From contig NC_083596.1 in assembly GCF_027579695.1 (NCBI RefSeq), positions 11,800,798 to 11,864,797 on the forward strand: a stretch of 64,000 bases of DNA, written 5' to 3'. Below, one piece after another: positions 10,117 to 35,049 of this stretch (position 1 is the stretch's first letter; each line of letters begins with the position of its first letter). The position numbers were made by a program, and so were the translations under genes. The notes under the pieces are model-generated. The model made no database searches. It was not told the DNA's origin and saw only the letters and a program-made list of their open reading frames with translations. The DNA is from Neoarius graeffei. Taxonomy: Eukaryota; Chordata; Actinopteri; Siluriformes; Ariidae.

Positions 10117-10468
10117 GTGTTCCACTCTGAATGTATTCCCAGGATAATCTCTAGATTCTTCTCCATTCTAACCAGAATAAAGCCAGTAGATTAAGAAACA
10201 AAGACCTTTCTATACTTTGAAATAAGGTTAAGACTATACCAGGTTAATAATGATCGCATCCTGGGTCACCAGTGGAAACATGGTGGAAAGTCGCCCCCTA
10301 CAGCCGAATTGCGGTGGGTTCTTTTGGGTATTGCTTTCAGGGGGCTTGCCTCAGTGCGACCTGACTGGAAACAAAAATATGTCGCTCGACCTTTGTGTCG
10401 GTTATTCTACCGATTAATTGTTTTTAAAAAATAATTTCTATCTGGTTTCCGGCGCTTTCTTAGCGAAG
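10117..10468 (+). promoter_or_regulatory. Upstream region and 5' UTR of wbp1 (inferred)
   Basis: After the rest of an old SINE tail (to about 10190), this 280-base stretch before the wbp1 start is repeat-poor. CpG density rises toward and past the first exon (10440-10600), as in a CpG-type promoter. No TATA box is obvious. The transcription start cannot be placed from sequence alone. Confidence 0.4.
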
Positions 10469-22529
<12,061 letters not shown>

Positions 22530-25500
22530 GTCACATGACGTGTAACGTTGCCTGCACTCGAAGGGCATATGGCTTTGTCGTGGTTAGCATTTTTTTTTTT
22601 TTTTTTGAGCCAACCCATAAGGCAACCTTGAAGTGCACAAGGCAGGGCGTTGGCGTGTTTTGCCATTCAAATAACAGCTGAATAAAAATAAGGACTTGCT
22701 CTTATGCTATCGTTAACAATAACAAAATGATTAAAACATAGAGGGGATTTTTGTATTTAGTGGGTTGAACCTCGTTTATGCCATATTTTTTGGGGGGGGA
22801 AGTGAGAAGAAAGACAGACAGAAAGAGCCATGCTTTGAAGCTCCTTCACATTTCAGTTAACCAAATATCTCGCTTGTCTTTGTGGCCTGGAATGCCCCCT
22901 TATGGTTTTTTTAAATCTTTTTGTTTCCCCTCCTCTTCTATGTGACATTTCGGTTCAGCTGTGGCGTCATGGCTTTTCGGTCACTGACTTTCCTTGCACA
23001 GAGGCTGAAAGACAGCTTGAAACGGCGCGAGCGAGTCTGACTGCACGCTTTGTTTTTCACAAGGCTCTGCTAAAGAGAGTGCAGATGTGGGGCTGAGCTT
23101 CATCCCTCAGGAACAGAGGCACACTGAGGATCAGATAACCAACCATCACACGCCCTGTGCTTTGCAAACATGATGCAACTTGTTCACATTTGTTCATAAC
23201 ATATGGAAATAATGGCGGGCAGGGTAGCGTCAGTGGTTTGGAACGGCGTCCTTATTAGAATCTTAATACAGGGATGGGCCGTACAGCAACGTACTGATAC
23301 TGACAACGTACCAGCAAAACAGCAGTGCCACGATATAACGACTTTCTTTTTCGTAGTCAAACACTTACAGGGCTAAAGGATTTAAATAGAAGTGAGAACG
23401 CACGTCATATCGTCCACGACTATTTCGCAGGTCGGAGCCTGAGAGTTTTGCAGCGTTGAAAATTTTGCCTTATTGCAGAAATGAACGCAAAACATCCGGG
23501 TGTCTTTAATTAGGCTGCTTTCACATGGCGGGCGTTTCTAAAGAAGGGGTTTAGCTTCTCTTTTACATTAGAGGCAGAGAATTTTCGAATATCCCAAAAA
23601 TGCACTTTTTTTTTTACGATACATTGCTATGTTGTAATAATGCCAATTTTTGATGCATCATAACCTAAATCTCCTCTCATTAGTGTCCAGACTGATTTTT
23701 CACCAGCATTCTGTCCTCCATGTTGTCTTTTTTTTTTTTTTTCTTTCGTGCCCATTAACTTGTGACCTGATTGGTCCGGAGGGGAAAAAATAAACACGAA
23801 CAAAAATGCTAGACGTCACATGACTGTGACTGGATAAAATTGCGCACCGACCGAGTGTGAAAGCAGCCTTTGCGATCTCAAATTAAAGTCTTGTTTCTGC
23901 TCCAGAATCATTTCTCTGCAACGTTGGGTTTGAAGCCAGCATATAAGATATAAAGAACATTTTTGACGAACATTTCTGCTCCCTATTTATTGAGGAGTGA
24001 CACTGCCAGCTTCACCTTGGACCATATGCTTGTAAAGTTAGCTTGTATTTAAAAGGAAAAAAAAAAAAAAAACAGTTGGCAACTACCTTCTCGCTAAAAT
24101 AAATGTAATTCAGTGCATAATACATACCAAGGGGGTTTAATAGCTACTAATAACAAGGATTTATTTTTTTCCCTGAAAGAAATGGCCGATGTTGTGGAAT
24201 TATTATTATTTTTTTTATTATTTTTTGAATACTCCAGCGTGAAACTTGTAACACAAGCCCTGACGTTGTAATTGCCACTCGAGAAAGGAAACTCACATTT
24301 GATACCACTTTTGTAAAGTGACTCCGTTGCATTAAAGGAATACTCCAGCATATTTTTCAACCCTTTTTTTAACCGAATCTGTAACATGCGTGCGATTTAA
24401 GATGTAGAATAAAAGAGCAAACCTGTTTATACCACACTTGCTTACAATGGCAGTGTAAAGGGCAGTTGTTAAAAACTTGTGCATGTTTCCTCCAATCAAG
24501 AGATTTAAAAATATTTCTGTGAACTTCATTTACAATCCCCATCGAGTGAAGGATTCACGAAACTCCGTTTTGCATAAACGCTCTTTGGTGCGGTTCAACA
24601 GCTGCCCTTGGGCTTCCATTATAAGGCGAGTTTAGTTTAAACAGGGTTTACGTTCTCTTCCAAGTCCGGCAGAGGTGCCAACTATGCCGGAGCGTTTACC
24701 TTTTTTGAAACGGCAGACACCTTTTTCAGATCAGCAGCAGTCAGAGAAATTAGTCCGTCTGATACACCATGAAGACCGAAGGGGAGCGAAGACGTGAGAG
24801 ATGCGTGGACACGTTCATACGTGGCTAGGGTCTCTGGTTGATTTAAAAACTAGAAGAGAGACTTGTTACTGCTTTGATCACGATGTTTTCTGTTGGAAAT
24901 AAAATTAGACGTCTTATCCATCGACATCGCCGTGCGGTAAAATGCTACGTTTTCCTTGTTGGCACCGCTGACGTTTATTCACAAACAAGCTTTACGTTCT
25001 TTTTTTCGGTACAGGAGAATGTGTTAATCTTTTCCACGTTAATAGCACACGCGCAACAGATGTGAAGCATCAGAGAGGTGTTGGCTGAAAAGCGGAGTCT
25101 CATCCAATGCTGCTATTTTGATCCATATTTGAGGGGCGTCAGAGTTTTTTATGCACGGATGTATGTACTGATGTGTTTGTTTTTGTTGTTGTTTTGAATT
25201 GTGCCGCACGACTGCGCCGGGTCCGAGTACGCTCTCTTTTTGATTATCTGCAAGCATTTATCGATCTTTTAGTAAGCTTGTTTTTGGAAGCCAAACCGAA
25301 CTAAAACCTCCCATCGGATTTACAGACGTTTCAGCGAAGCTTGTTTGAAGCTTCTCGTTTGTATGTCGATATAAACGACCGAGCGAGTTCATGACACGCC
25401 TACAAACCTCCATAAAAGGCAAAGCTCGCAGTGAGCTGAAAACAACAAGATGGCGATGGAACTGTGAAAATGTGAAAGCTGATTGCGGTGTTCGCTAAAT

Positions 25501-26694
25501 CTTCCAATAATGCAGTTCAGCCACTGCAGCGAGTCGGCAACTATAGACTTCAGAGCTCTCCTTGGATACGTACGTGAACGTTTTTCCGAGCTGATTACAT
25601 CATCGTGAATTTCTTGTGCTTGCTCTTCATTGATCTCCAGTTTGATAAATGAGGCCCACTTGATTTAAGTATCTTGAACCACTCGATCATTTCCGTTCAT
25701 TTGGGAATTCCTCAGCAGGGTGAAGGCAGCCGTGTGTGTGTTGCACTTTAAACGACACGCCAACATCGGCGATCCTGTAGAACCCATGTTGGCGCGTATA
25801 ATCTGAGCAGAACCATGCTTGGCTCTCACAGCGTCCTCACTTTCCATCCACTTTCTGCTTCATTCGAGTGCACTGATTGACGACTGTTAGCACTTGCTCT
25901 CGTTCCTCTTATTGGTTGGATAAATCGAAGCCGCATGGATTTGCGTGGCTTTTTTTCGTCTAGTCATTTCACTCGTTTCATTCGTGTGTGTTCATAACCT
26001 GTGAAGATGATGAAACGTGTTGGTCGAAAAAAATGTTTCGACGCACCAAGAAGCTGCTTTGCTAGGCGACTGTAATGCTAATCAGAACATTTCGAGCGCG
26101 CAGCAGATGAACTTGTGGTGCTGCTTCGTTGTGGTAATGAAAAACCCACAAACGTTTTTATAGATCTTAATCCATACGTAGATGTTGAGCAGTTCTTATT
26201 TTTTACGTAAGACTACAGTCAAGAATTTAGGATTGGAGCTTCCAAGATGTAGATAATTGATTGAAAATGTGGGGTTTTTTTTGACGTTTCTGGTGATAAT
26301 TTGGGTGGTTTAAAACAGGAAAAGTGAACATGCGGTGTATGTCCTTTCAATAGTGTAGATTTTTTTTTTTTTTTCTATTTCCCACGTTTCTGGAATATGA
26401 ACGCTAGTTTCAACCATGGAGAAAAGAATATCAGTGGAAAACATCCCCCCCCCCCCCCTTTTTTTTTTTTTTTGTGCAGCAGCAGTATATCAAATTTTCG
26501 AATTATCTCAAATGTTGGATTTATTCTCTCAAAGATTTTGTTTCAAACTTTTTTGACATGACTGGTCAATTCAATCCAGTAGCTTCTCAGAATTTCATCT
26601 AGTGCACAGGTCAAAGCTGTTCAACAGGATAAAATGATTAGCTAGATTTGTTGTTAAGTAACTAGCTCACTGGGTTTATATCGAACGTTACAAG
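22530..26694 (+). other. wbp1 3' UTR and intergenic sequence
   Basis: The first AATAAA after the stop is at 22681-22686, a plausible polyadenylation signal. The tract to about 26690 is relatively poor in repeats, so a much longer 3' UTR is also possible. A 358-bp MITE is embedded (next entry). Near 24334, TTAAAGGAATACTCCAGC looks like one end of a TTAA-type element, but I did not find its partner. No other exon was recognised. Confidence 0.5.
23512..23869. mobile_element. MITE with AGGCTGCTTTCACA ends
   Basis: AGGCTGCTTTCACA at 23512 is matched by inverted TGTGAAAGCAGCCT ending 23869. No reading frame. Superfamily unassigned. Confidence 0.7.
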
Positions 26695-26720
26695 TTTTTA
26701 GCAGACGCTGTTATCCAGAG

Positions 26721-27904
26721 CAGAGGTGGAAAAAGTACCCAACTTCATTACTTAAGTCAAAGTAAGATAGATCCCACTGGTCAGATGTTACTCCGATACA
26801 AGTGAAAGTTGTCCAGTCCAATTTTTACTTAAGTTAAAGTACTGAAGTATTAAAAGTACATTTTCTGTCAACGCGTTGTTGTATTATTGCCACAACGCTT
26901 ACAAAACCTAACGCCGTTACCAAAGACAGAAGTGTGAATTCACAAAATGAACGCATGCTGTGCCATCATGATGGTTTACCGTTAAGCTAGCTAGTCAGTG
27001 AAGCTCCACCTGACATGCTAGCAAACTCTTCAAACTCGAAATCATATTGGGTAGCTAACGCTACTAGAAAAGAAAGATTTCTACATTCTGTTTATTCGGC
27101 AAGATTATGCTAAAACATATTTCTGAAAGGACTTCAGATAAGTTAACGTTATTCATGTTAGCGTAACTCCATTTTTACATGCTAACTAACAGCGTCCAAG
27201 TTAACTAGCTATGTGTTGATGTTAGTCGTGGACAAGGCTACGGCAGCTTGGTGGGCAAATCCATAGAAAGTCATTTGACTAACCAGACTGCATAGCTACG
27301 TTTGCAACATTATCGCTAGCTCTAAAAGCACAGACAACTTCATTACAAGCTTTCTCTTGGAATAAAACGTTTACATCCCTCAATATGCTTCCGCAGGTTG
27401 GACGGCGAGTTTTTGTAGGCCGTGATGTGGTTCGTTTTCGGCAAACATTTAAAACAAAATGAATCTTTAATCCTTTCAGAAAACTGAAACATGGGTTCTA
27501 GGTAAAGCCATAAGCGCGTGCGTTCTCCAGAAGAACCGCCTCCTTCCATTCTGCCATCAACTGATCGTGTTCAAATAACGCTGCTGAGAAATCATTGAGC
27601 TTGATTTTATACAGTCTATGGATGAGACGTGACCCTAGTGATTACTGATTGGCTGTCTCCGTGTCACCTGCGACAAAACCATCACGTTTAAGAAAAGAAA
27701 AAACATCCACTTTCAAAACCGCTTCCGAGTAACAAGGACCTTGATAGAAATGTAGTAGTGGAGTGAAAAGTACGATATTTGCCTTTCAAATGTAATGAAG
27801 TTAAAGTCATAAGTTTCCAAAAAATACTCAAGTAAAGTACAGATACTCAAAGTGTACTTAAGTACAGTACTCAAGTAAATGTACTTCGTTACTGTCCACC
27901 TCTG
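26721..27904 (-). mobile_element. hAT element (CAGAGGTGGA ends)
   Basis: The ends CAGAGGTGGAAAAAGTAC and GTCCACCTCTG are inverted repeats. The 8-bp target duplication is ATCCAGAG on the left and GTCCAGAG on the right (one mismatch). Both come from the host SINE motif. Sub-terminal ACTTAAGT/AAAGTAC repeats occur at both ends, as is common in hAT transposons. It carries a BED zinc-finger exon on the minus strand. Confidence 0.9.
27343..27549 (-). pseudogene. BED zinc-finger exon of a hAT transposase
   Basis: The 68-residue frame contains SFCFKCLPKTN and, further on, SNLRKHIEGC. That is a C-x2-C ... H-x4-C pattern of BED-type DNA-binding fingers, which sit at the N-terminus of many hAT transposases and of host ZBED proteins. 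The dimerisation and catalytic parts are absent from this 1.2-kb element. It is therefore a remnant retained in a non-autonomous copy. Confidence 0.75.
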
Positions 27905-28053
27905 GTCCAGAGTGATGTAGAACATATCCAGAGCAGCCTGGGGAGCAGTTCGGGGTTAGGTGCTTTGCCCAAGGGCACTTCAACCATTCCTGCTGGTCCA
28001 GGGAATTGAACCAGCAACCTTTTGTTCCCAAAGCTGCTTCTCTAACCATTAAG

Positions 28054-28520
28054 GCCAATTTATGCTGACAACCCAGTCCTCGCAGATAGCGTCGCAGACA
28101 GTGTCTGCGTAGCCCCCCCCTCTTCGCAGACTCTGTGCGCACCTCCCAAAAATTGCGACCACCGCAGAAGCCTCGCAGACAAGAGGGCTCTGATTGGTCC
28201 ACTCTACATCTGCTGTACACGCACTTCCGCTTCCCTACTTTCCCGGTTTGTTTTGTTTTCACGACCGGCATTTTTAAAAACGCGAGCGAAGATGGAGCAG
28301 CACGAAGAGCGGTTGATTGAGGAAGTACGGACATCTATACGACTCCAGTTCTAGTCATTATAAGTAACCGGAGGATAAACACTCCACTAACCACACCCAC
28401 CAACTACTCCTAGCGATTTCACGCCCCCTTGCGTTGTGGCGGTGAATAACATCGCGCACGCCTATTACTCCCCGCTCAACGATAAATTACAACTGTCTGC
28501 GAAAGCCTTGTCGCAAGAGC
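28054..28520 (+). mobile_element. Harbinger-like MITE with MADF-domain remnant (probable)
   Basis: It begins AAGGCCAATTTATGCTGACA, followed by repeated CGCAGA motifs. At 28291 an ATG opens MEQHEERLIEEVR. A one-base shift later the sequence would read HLYDSSSSHYK, resembling a MADF/Myb-SANT-like domain as carried by PIF/Harbinger elements. The right end was not located with certainty. Confidence 0.5.
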
Positions 28521-31500
28521 ATGCAGAGGCCTTTAGGCTTCTTTACATAGTTGTTCAAGTGATGTCCCAGTTGGTGAACTCGTACATCTTATCCACAACA
28601 CCTGCTGTTCTTGTTAAACGTATTAAAAAAAAATTTAAATCAATTTTAAAAAATACATACACACTATCCAACAAACATTCTCTTCAGTTAGCGACATCAC
28701 TTGCATTCCTTGTGTAAATAGTCTGAAGTTAGGGTCTGTCTTCTGTTAACCAGTCACAATTGTTTCTTTAAAAAATGATCTGGGAGTTAGGAACATCTCA
28801 AATTGAACATTTTTGAAATCAGTCAGCATTTTTAAGATGAGTCCAAAATTTCAGAGTTAAAGTTTTGGCACAAGTCAAACTTATGAGAAGAGACATTTTC
28901 AGAATTTTATTTTTAGGTAGTAAGTCAAAAGCTGTATGAGAAGTCAAAAGCACGATGATGAACCAAAAAATTGGACAGAAATTAGATTTTTGAGCAGGTT
29001 TTACTTATTTTTTTTTTTTCTCTCTCTCTGTTTTTGACATACCGCTGCTGGGGAGGAGGGAAGAAAAATATTTTTCTTTCTTGTCTTTTCTACTTGGTTG
29101 AACTGGCTTCTGTACTGGACTGACCGTGGTGGTTGGAGAAAGGTTTGCCGATGCATGTGGTTGTGTTAGATGCAGAGTTGCATGTTTCCTGACTAGCAGT
29201 GTGATCTGAATGGGATTTGGTAGGTTTTTTTTTCTTCCCCCGTTGTTGGTTTTGTTTTTAATTTTAGGGAATGAAGCATTCAGCTTCCTCATATAATCTG
29301 TGGCAAATTTTTGCCCAAACAGAATGGGGCTATGTTTTTTTTTTTTTAAAAGAAAAAAAAGGTGGTGGTAATAATAATAATAATAAATAAGGGCTAGTAA
29401 GTAATTTAGTTTATCTTAAGGTTCATGTGACTCTTGCATATTGAAACGATTGTCCATTTCAACGCCACTGTTTGGCAAAAGTGTTGTGGTTGGTTGTTAA
29501 ATGACCACCATGTTTCTGCAATTTTGTACTTTGATATGTGCAATGTTCTCTCTCTCTCTCTCTCCCCATCTCTGTGTGTACCTGTGGAAATATGTGTAAA
29601 TCTCTCTGGAGAATTGCGTGACTGCACCTCTCTCTCTCTCTCTCTCTCTCTCTGGTCCTGTTACACTAAACAGCCTGAACATGGCAACAGAAACCGTGGT
29701 GACAACTCTGCAAGTGTTTTTAACCAAAGGTTTAGAGCAGTGATTTTTTTTTTTTTTAAAGTTACACGTCACAATTGAATTGCATGATTTTCAAAAATCA
29801 AGTAATGGTACCTTGAATTCTGTTGTTGGATCGTTCAGGAACAAAGTGTTTCAGCCCTGATGATAAACAAAACTACTGATTTAAAGCAGGTCAGGGGTCT
29901 GTGGACTTTATTTTGAAGTTAAAGGCGTTCCTGACTACAAATCACTTCTGGTTTCAAGGGAAAGCCTTGCAGCATTTCAGGGAAGTTCAGTACCTCTCCC
30001 AAGAATTTCGCCCTGATTCGACTCCCGATGGGGATGTTTATACTCGCCGTGCCTTGTTCTTTCCCAAGGAAATCACCTCCCCCTCTCTCTCTCTCTATTA
30101 ATTTTTTTTTTTTTGTGTGTGTGTCTTCACACCTCTGTACTGTATCCAACTATAGGCTATGCACGCAAAGAAGAAAGGTAAAAGCTCTGCAGTGGTCGTC
30201 AGTCCAAGCAATACTATTCTCACTCCACATTGCACTGCATCTCGGTAGATGTCTACTTAGAGATGAGAAATAATTTGCTACTACGATCATTTTTGTACAC
30301 GAACGCTTTTGTACATTTTGTCATTTTAAAGGGGGAAAGAAAGGAAACAACGAGCAAAAAAAGTTCGCCTCTGATTTTCAATAAGTCAGCTTGCAGTCCG
30401 TCTCGTGGACCCGCTCATCCTGACTCTGTTGATTCGATTTATTCATGTCTGTACGTACACTTGACCTCATCGATTGGTTGATTTATTACTGCCATGTTCT
30501 ACTCGATACACAGCTTTGTGTCGATCTCCAAAAGCATCCCGTCTTTGTAAACAGTTTCTAATTTTGTTTCTCCAGTTTTCAGCGACTGAAATCCGAACCG
30601 TTGCCTCGCAGGACAGCAAGGAGATGTGGAGTAATAGAGCCGCGTCCTTGCATAAGCCTGTTCGAGGGCTGTATGATTCAAAGGGCCTGTTTTTGTCAAA
30701 GCCTTTTTTTTTTTTTTTGCCTGATACACTCTGTCTCATCAGGAGTAGGACAAAAGTCAAAATTTGTCACGCATCAACTGACTCTCTTCGCTTCATAATC
30801 CGTAATATCACATTCAGTTAAAAACGTGTACGCATTTAATTTCTTTGTTGCTTTATTTGTTATTTAGCAGAAGCAGTCAACGAAGAGCACAGAACTGTTT
30901 TTTTCTTTTTTGCTGTCACTTAGATCAAGCCAAAAAAACAGGATGGTGAAATGGAGGGAAAAAAAAAATCTGAAAAATCACCGCTGAAGTGTGTGGAAAC
31001 TTCTAACACTGGGGTTAGTAAGAAGTCGGCTGTGTACTCTTTGTATTTTATTTTTGTAATAAAATCAATACAGCACACGATTGTTTATCTGATGTCTTTT
31101 TATTTGCTGAAAATGCCAAGCCTGACACACAACACTGATATAATTAGTAACATTACATTACAAACCACAGGCAGATGATCTTTCAGCAAGCCTGAACATG
31201 TAAAGCATGTCTGTCATTTCTGTAAAATCATTCGTGAACAAGAGCTTTCCAGAAAGCGTGCTCGGAAGTGACTCGGTGCTGCTGATGTGTTTGGGTCATT
31301 GTGCTTCTGTTTAATTTCCTCTCAGGAACTCTACAGCTCTTGGCACAAACAATGAAGTGATCCTGAGTCACATTCAGAAACGGCGCCTCAGTAACACAAG
31401 TGACCTTTTTGGCTCTGGCACATTGTCAAGGAGAAACAAAACTCATTTTATGTTAAACATGGACAGAAAGAAAGAGCACAAATGCTTCCCAGATCCTTTT

Positions 31501-31686
31501 GCAGTTGGTAACCGTAACTGCTGACTGTTATTTTAGGATATAATATTAATCAAATGCCATGGGGGGGGCAGAAATGTTTTAACTTGGCAATTTTTATTAA
31601 CTTACAGCACCCTCTAGTGGACAAATGCTGTAAAACGTGGCTCAGGGTCTCAAAGTGCTGTGTATTAAATCTAGTAGAAAGTTAGT
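28521..31686. other. Intergenic between wbp1 and lman2l, no gene recognised
   Basis: AT-rich, with poly-T runs and two CT microsatellites (about 29548-29566 and 29629-29654). An AATAAA at about 31058 could end a very long wbp1 transcript. No exon, RNA gene or bounded element was recognised. Confidence 0.45.
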
Positions 31687-31698
31687 CAAAATGGCTCA

Positions 31699-32065
31699 TC
31701 TCATCTCATTATCTGTAGCCGCTTTATCCTGTTCTACAGGGTCGCAGGCAAGCTGGAGCCTATCCCAGCTGACTACGGGCGAAAGGCGGGGTACACCCTG
31801 GACAAGTCGCCAGGTCATCACAGGGCTGACACATAGACACAGACAACCATTCACACTCACATTCACACCTACGGTCAATTTAGAGTCACCAGTTAACCTA
31901 ACCTGCATGTCTTTGGACTGTGGGGGAAACCGGAGCACCCGGAGGAAACCCACGGGGAGAACATGCAAACTCTGCACAGAAAGGCCCTCGCCGGCCACGG
32001 GGCTCGAACCCGGACCTTCTTCCTGTGAGGCGACAGCGCTGACCACTACACCACCGTGCTGCCCC
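31699..32065 (-). mobile_element. DANA-like SINE, full length
   Basis: Complete minus-strand copy from tRNA-like head (A box TAGTGGTCAGC, B box GGTTCGAGCCC) to the ATGAGATGAG tail. The 12-bp duplication CAAAATGGCTCA flanks it (31687-31698, 32066-32077). Confidence 0.95.
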
Positions 32066-32454
32066 CAAAATGGCTCAAATCTACATAAAGACTAGCACAC
32101 AATAGGAAGCTCAGTTTCCACCAATCACAGTGGAGTATTTTCCTACCAGACATGTACCAAAATATTTTATTTCCCTTACTAGAGCAATTTACCAATTCAT
32201 TATTAATTAAAGAAAACTCAGAACTGGAAGTGGGCGTAGCGTAAATCAATCAATCTATCTTTAAAAAAAAAAAAAAACTACCAATATGTTCCTGGAAACA
32301 ATGAAGAAAACAGGGGTATTGAAAACTATATTGTTTTTAATTGGCACAATACAGTAAGATATAGCAATTTGTAAATGATAACTTATTTAAAGTCCTGAAC
32401 TTTTACACTTTCTCAACCTCAGCTACATTACTCAAGTTCATAATTGGGAACGCT

Positions 32455-32632
32455 AATGGTTAGGGAAGCAGCTTTACGACCAAAAAGTTGCTGGTTCGAT
32501 TCCCTAGACCAGCAGGAATGGCTGAAGTGCCCTTGAGCAAGGTGCCTAACCCCCCAAATGCTCCCCATGTTGCTCTCGGTATGTTGTACATCACTCTGGA
32601 TAAGAGCGTCTGCTAAAATACCTGCAATATAA
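32455..32632 (+). mobile_element. V-SINE-like copy
   Basis: Head AATGGTTAGGGAAGCAG, B box GGTTCGATTCC and 3' motif CTCTGGATAAGAGCGTCTGC, the same family as the split copy at 26695-28053. Confidence 0.75.
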
Positions 32633-32689
32633 TTCTTACTTTTTTTTAATCTACTTAGTTACATATAACAGTCCTGGAGGTAGTGGAGC

Positions 32690-33008
32690 TGAAGATGTTG
32701 AGATTTTCATTGGAATGACCAAGTTGGACAGGAGTATGAGAGGGACAGGACATGTAGGATGGTTTGGAGACAAAGAGAGAGCGGAGATTGAGATGGTTTG
32801 GACACGTACAGAGGAGAGATCCAGAGTATATCGAAAAAAGGACGCTGGAAATTGAGTTGGTGGGTAGAAGGAAACAAACAAGGAAAACCAAAGATGAGAT
32901 TTATGGATGTGGTAAAGGAGGACGCCAGGACGGTTGGTGTGACGGAGGACAGGAGGAGATGGAGGGATGTTATCACTGTGTTGACCCCTAACAGCCGAAA
33001 GAAGTAGT
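32690..33008 (+). pseudogene. Non-LTR retrotransposon ORF2 C-terminal tail
   Basis: Several overlapping broken frames read the tail typical of fish LINE reverse transcriptases: RRLRWFGHVQRRDPEYI, then GKPKMRFMDVVKEDA and RRRWRDVITVLTP, with at least one frameshift between. Upstream domains are missing, as expected for a 5'-truncated insertion. RTE-like assignment is a guess. Confidence 0.7.
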
Positions 33009-33409
33009 AGTATATTGTGGTGCATCCAGAAAACAAAAAAGTTAGTTCCTGTTATCACTTGCGTTCGACCAACTGCAAATATCACCAACATCCTTCTCGC
33101 ACATCCATCATGAGCTTCCTTTTTCTCTCAAATTTTATAACGTGGAAAAAAAAAAATCCTACCATCATGTTTCCAGGGAACCATAAACGGTAAAGATGTC
33201 CTGTGTTGGAAAACTTAGTTACAGCTTTACCTCTGACTGTTAAAGTGTTGACACTGGAGACTCCTTCCATAAATGCGCAATAATTTTTGACTCCCCTCAT
33301 AGAAAATTTCATCATGCATCAGCAATCAGTCAGATATTAAGCGTGTGGAACAAAGAAAGGTCACAATCATTAATTTTGGAGTTCACTGGACGCGTTTACG
33401 GCTTTTTTT

Positions 33410-33870
33410 TTTAAGCTCATCTGGCTGTCAGCCAACCCGGATGAGCTTATGCGATCACACTTCCGTCATCACCGTCGGCTGTCCACAATTTACAAAAATC
33501 GCTACTCCTCCTACAGGATTGATTGGATTTCGATCAAACTCGCATACAATGTTCCCCAGGTGAGTGTGCATAAAAGTTGTCCAGACAGTGGCGCCACCTG
33601 TCATATATACACAATTTTATGGGCCTCTGAAATTTTGGGGTGACTCGTCACATTAAATGCTACTCTTTGTAAACTGCTGGGATGTTTTTACTGAAACTCA
33701 CCCAGAAGACTCTAAAGACATATTCCAACATGAGTTGTTCACCAGGTGGCGCTACTTGCCACGGATGCGGCTACACAGGGGTCACAAAATTCGCTACTCT
33801 TTCCACAGGACTGATCGGATTTCAAACTCGTAACAACAGTGGCTGGTATGAACTCCAGCCTCGTTGAGGC
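33410..33870. repeat. Unclassified repeat with internal duplication
   Basis: A block containing TCGCTACTC, then CACAGGA/TACAGGA and TTGATYGGATTTC, occurs at about 33499 and again at about 33791. Each is associated with a GTGGCGC(C/T)ACYTG motif. It looks like two related units of one repeat. Confidence 0.4.
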
Positions 33871-33993
33871 TATTTTTGGATTTAGTTACTTTTAGTAATG
33901 TCTTTCGTCATCGTATTGATTAATTTTACTCCAGGTTGCTCTCTTAGTTTTTGATAAAAGTATAACAGAAAAAGGAAATTTGAAAAAAAAAAG

Positions 33994-33999
33994 TTTATT
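33994..33999 (-). terminator. Candidate poly(A) signal of lman2l
   Basis: AATAAA on the minus strand, 1.5 kb beyond the lman2l stop. If used, the 3' UTR contains the SINE at 34672-35049. Other signals may exist. Confidence 0.4.
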
Positions 34000-34671
34000 A
34001 ATAAAACACTGTTACACACAATAAATGAAGGTTTCCTTCAATATCTGAAGTTTTCATACAGTCAGTGCAGAGTTCCCAAACTCAACATCCAACAGAGGAA
34101 CTCGGGTAAGATTAACCACATGCAAAACACTGCCGGTGTAAAGTCAGCACTCCATATAACCAGAAAAGGATAAAGATTTCTGTTTGTTTGCAAGAAAATC
34201 ACAGGTTTGTAAAATCAGTCAATCACTCAGTGCCACCTGCTCGATATTTATACACTCGAGCAAAACATTTGCGATATTTTATTTCTGCTCGAATAGATTT
34301 TACCAACCATTACATGATGTGACTTCACAGAGGGTACATATTTTTGTCAAGAATTTTAATTAAAATCCTGTCATGATGCCAATTTTTCATCTTAACTCAG
34401 AGTTAATGAAATTTTAAAACCCTATAACAAACAATCAGTACCATTGTTGATAAAGTTTACCAGTGCAGCTTGTTGGCATATCCATATCCTAGAATATTTG
34501 TGAAAATTGGACAAATAATTGTCAAATATATCCCGCAACCTACCACTGATCAAGTTTTTCATAAAAACACGCGTATAAAATTACCAAACAACTGTCATAA
34601 CACCCCCTAGTGGTCAAATTTCATGATTTGTTTGCAAATCTTCTAAAAATCCAGCATTGTGATCACAACAT

Positions 34672-35049
34672 CTCATCTCATCTCATTATCTCTAGCCGCT
34701 TTATCCTTCTACAGGGTCGCAGGCAAGCTGGAGCCTATCCCAGCTGACTACGGGCGAAAGGCGGGGTACACCCTGGACAAGTCGCCAGGTCATCACAGGG
34801 CTGACACATAGACACAGACAACCATTCACACTCACATTCACACCTACGGTCAATTTTAGAGTCACCAGTTAACCTAACCTGCATGTCTTTGGACTGTGGG
34901 GGAAACCGGAGCACCCGGAGGAAACCCACGCGGACACGGGGAGAACATGCAAACTCCACACAGAAAGGCCCTCGCCGGCCCCGGGGCTCGAACCCAGGAC
35001 CTTCTTGCTGTGAGGCGACAGCGCTAACCACTACACCACCGTGCCGCCC
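34672..35049 (-). mobile_element. DANA-like SINE, full length
   Basis: Full minus-strand copy with the 12-bp duplication TGATCACAACAT on both sides (34660-34671, 35050-35061). It lies in the putative lman2l 3' UTR, in the sense orientation of that gene. Confidence 0.95.

Larger units (their letters stand above)
26695..28053 (-). mobile_element. tRNA-type SINE (V-SINE-like) split by a hAT
   Basis: The minus-strand SINE comprises 26695-26720 and 27905-28053. Its 3' motif, read on the minus strand, is CTCTGGATAA-AGCGTCTGCTA, like the conserved segment of vertebrate V-SINEs (from memory). The head near 28050 has AATGGTTAGAGAAGC. A relative lies at 32455. The hAT at 26721-27904 interrupts it. Confidence 0.75.

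Noticed and set aside
31637-32095. Recurrent frames reading [20 protein letters not shown] or its antisense in about a dozen places
   Set aside because: They look like a conserved protein family, but each lies exactly on a DANA-like SINE; the similarity is SINE DNA.
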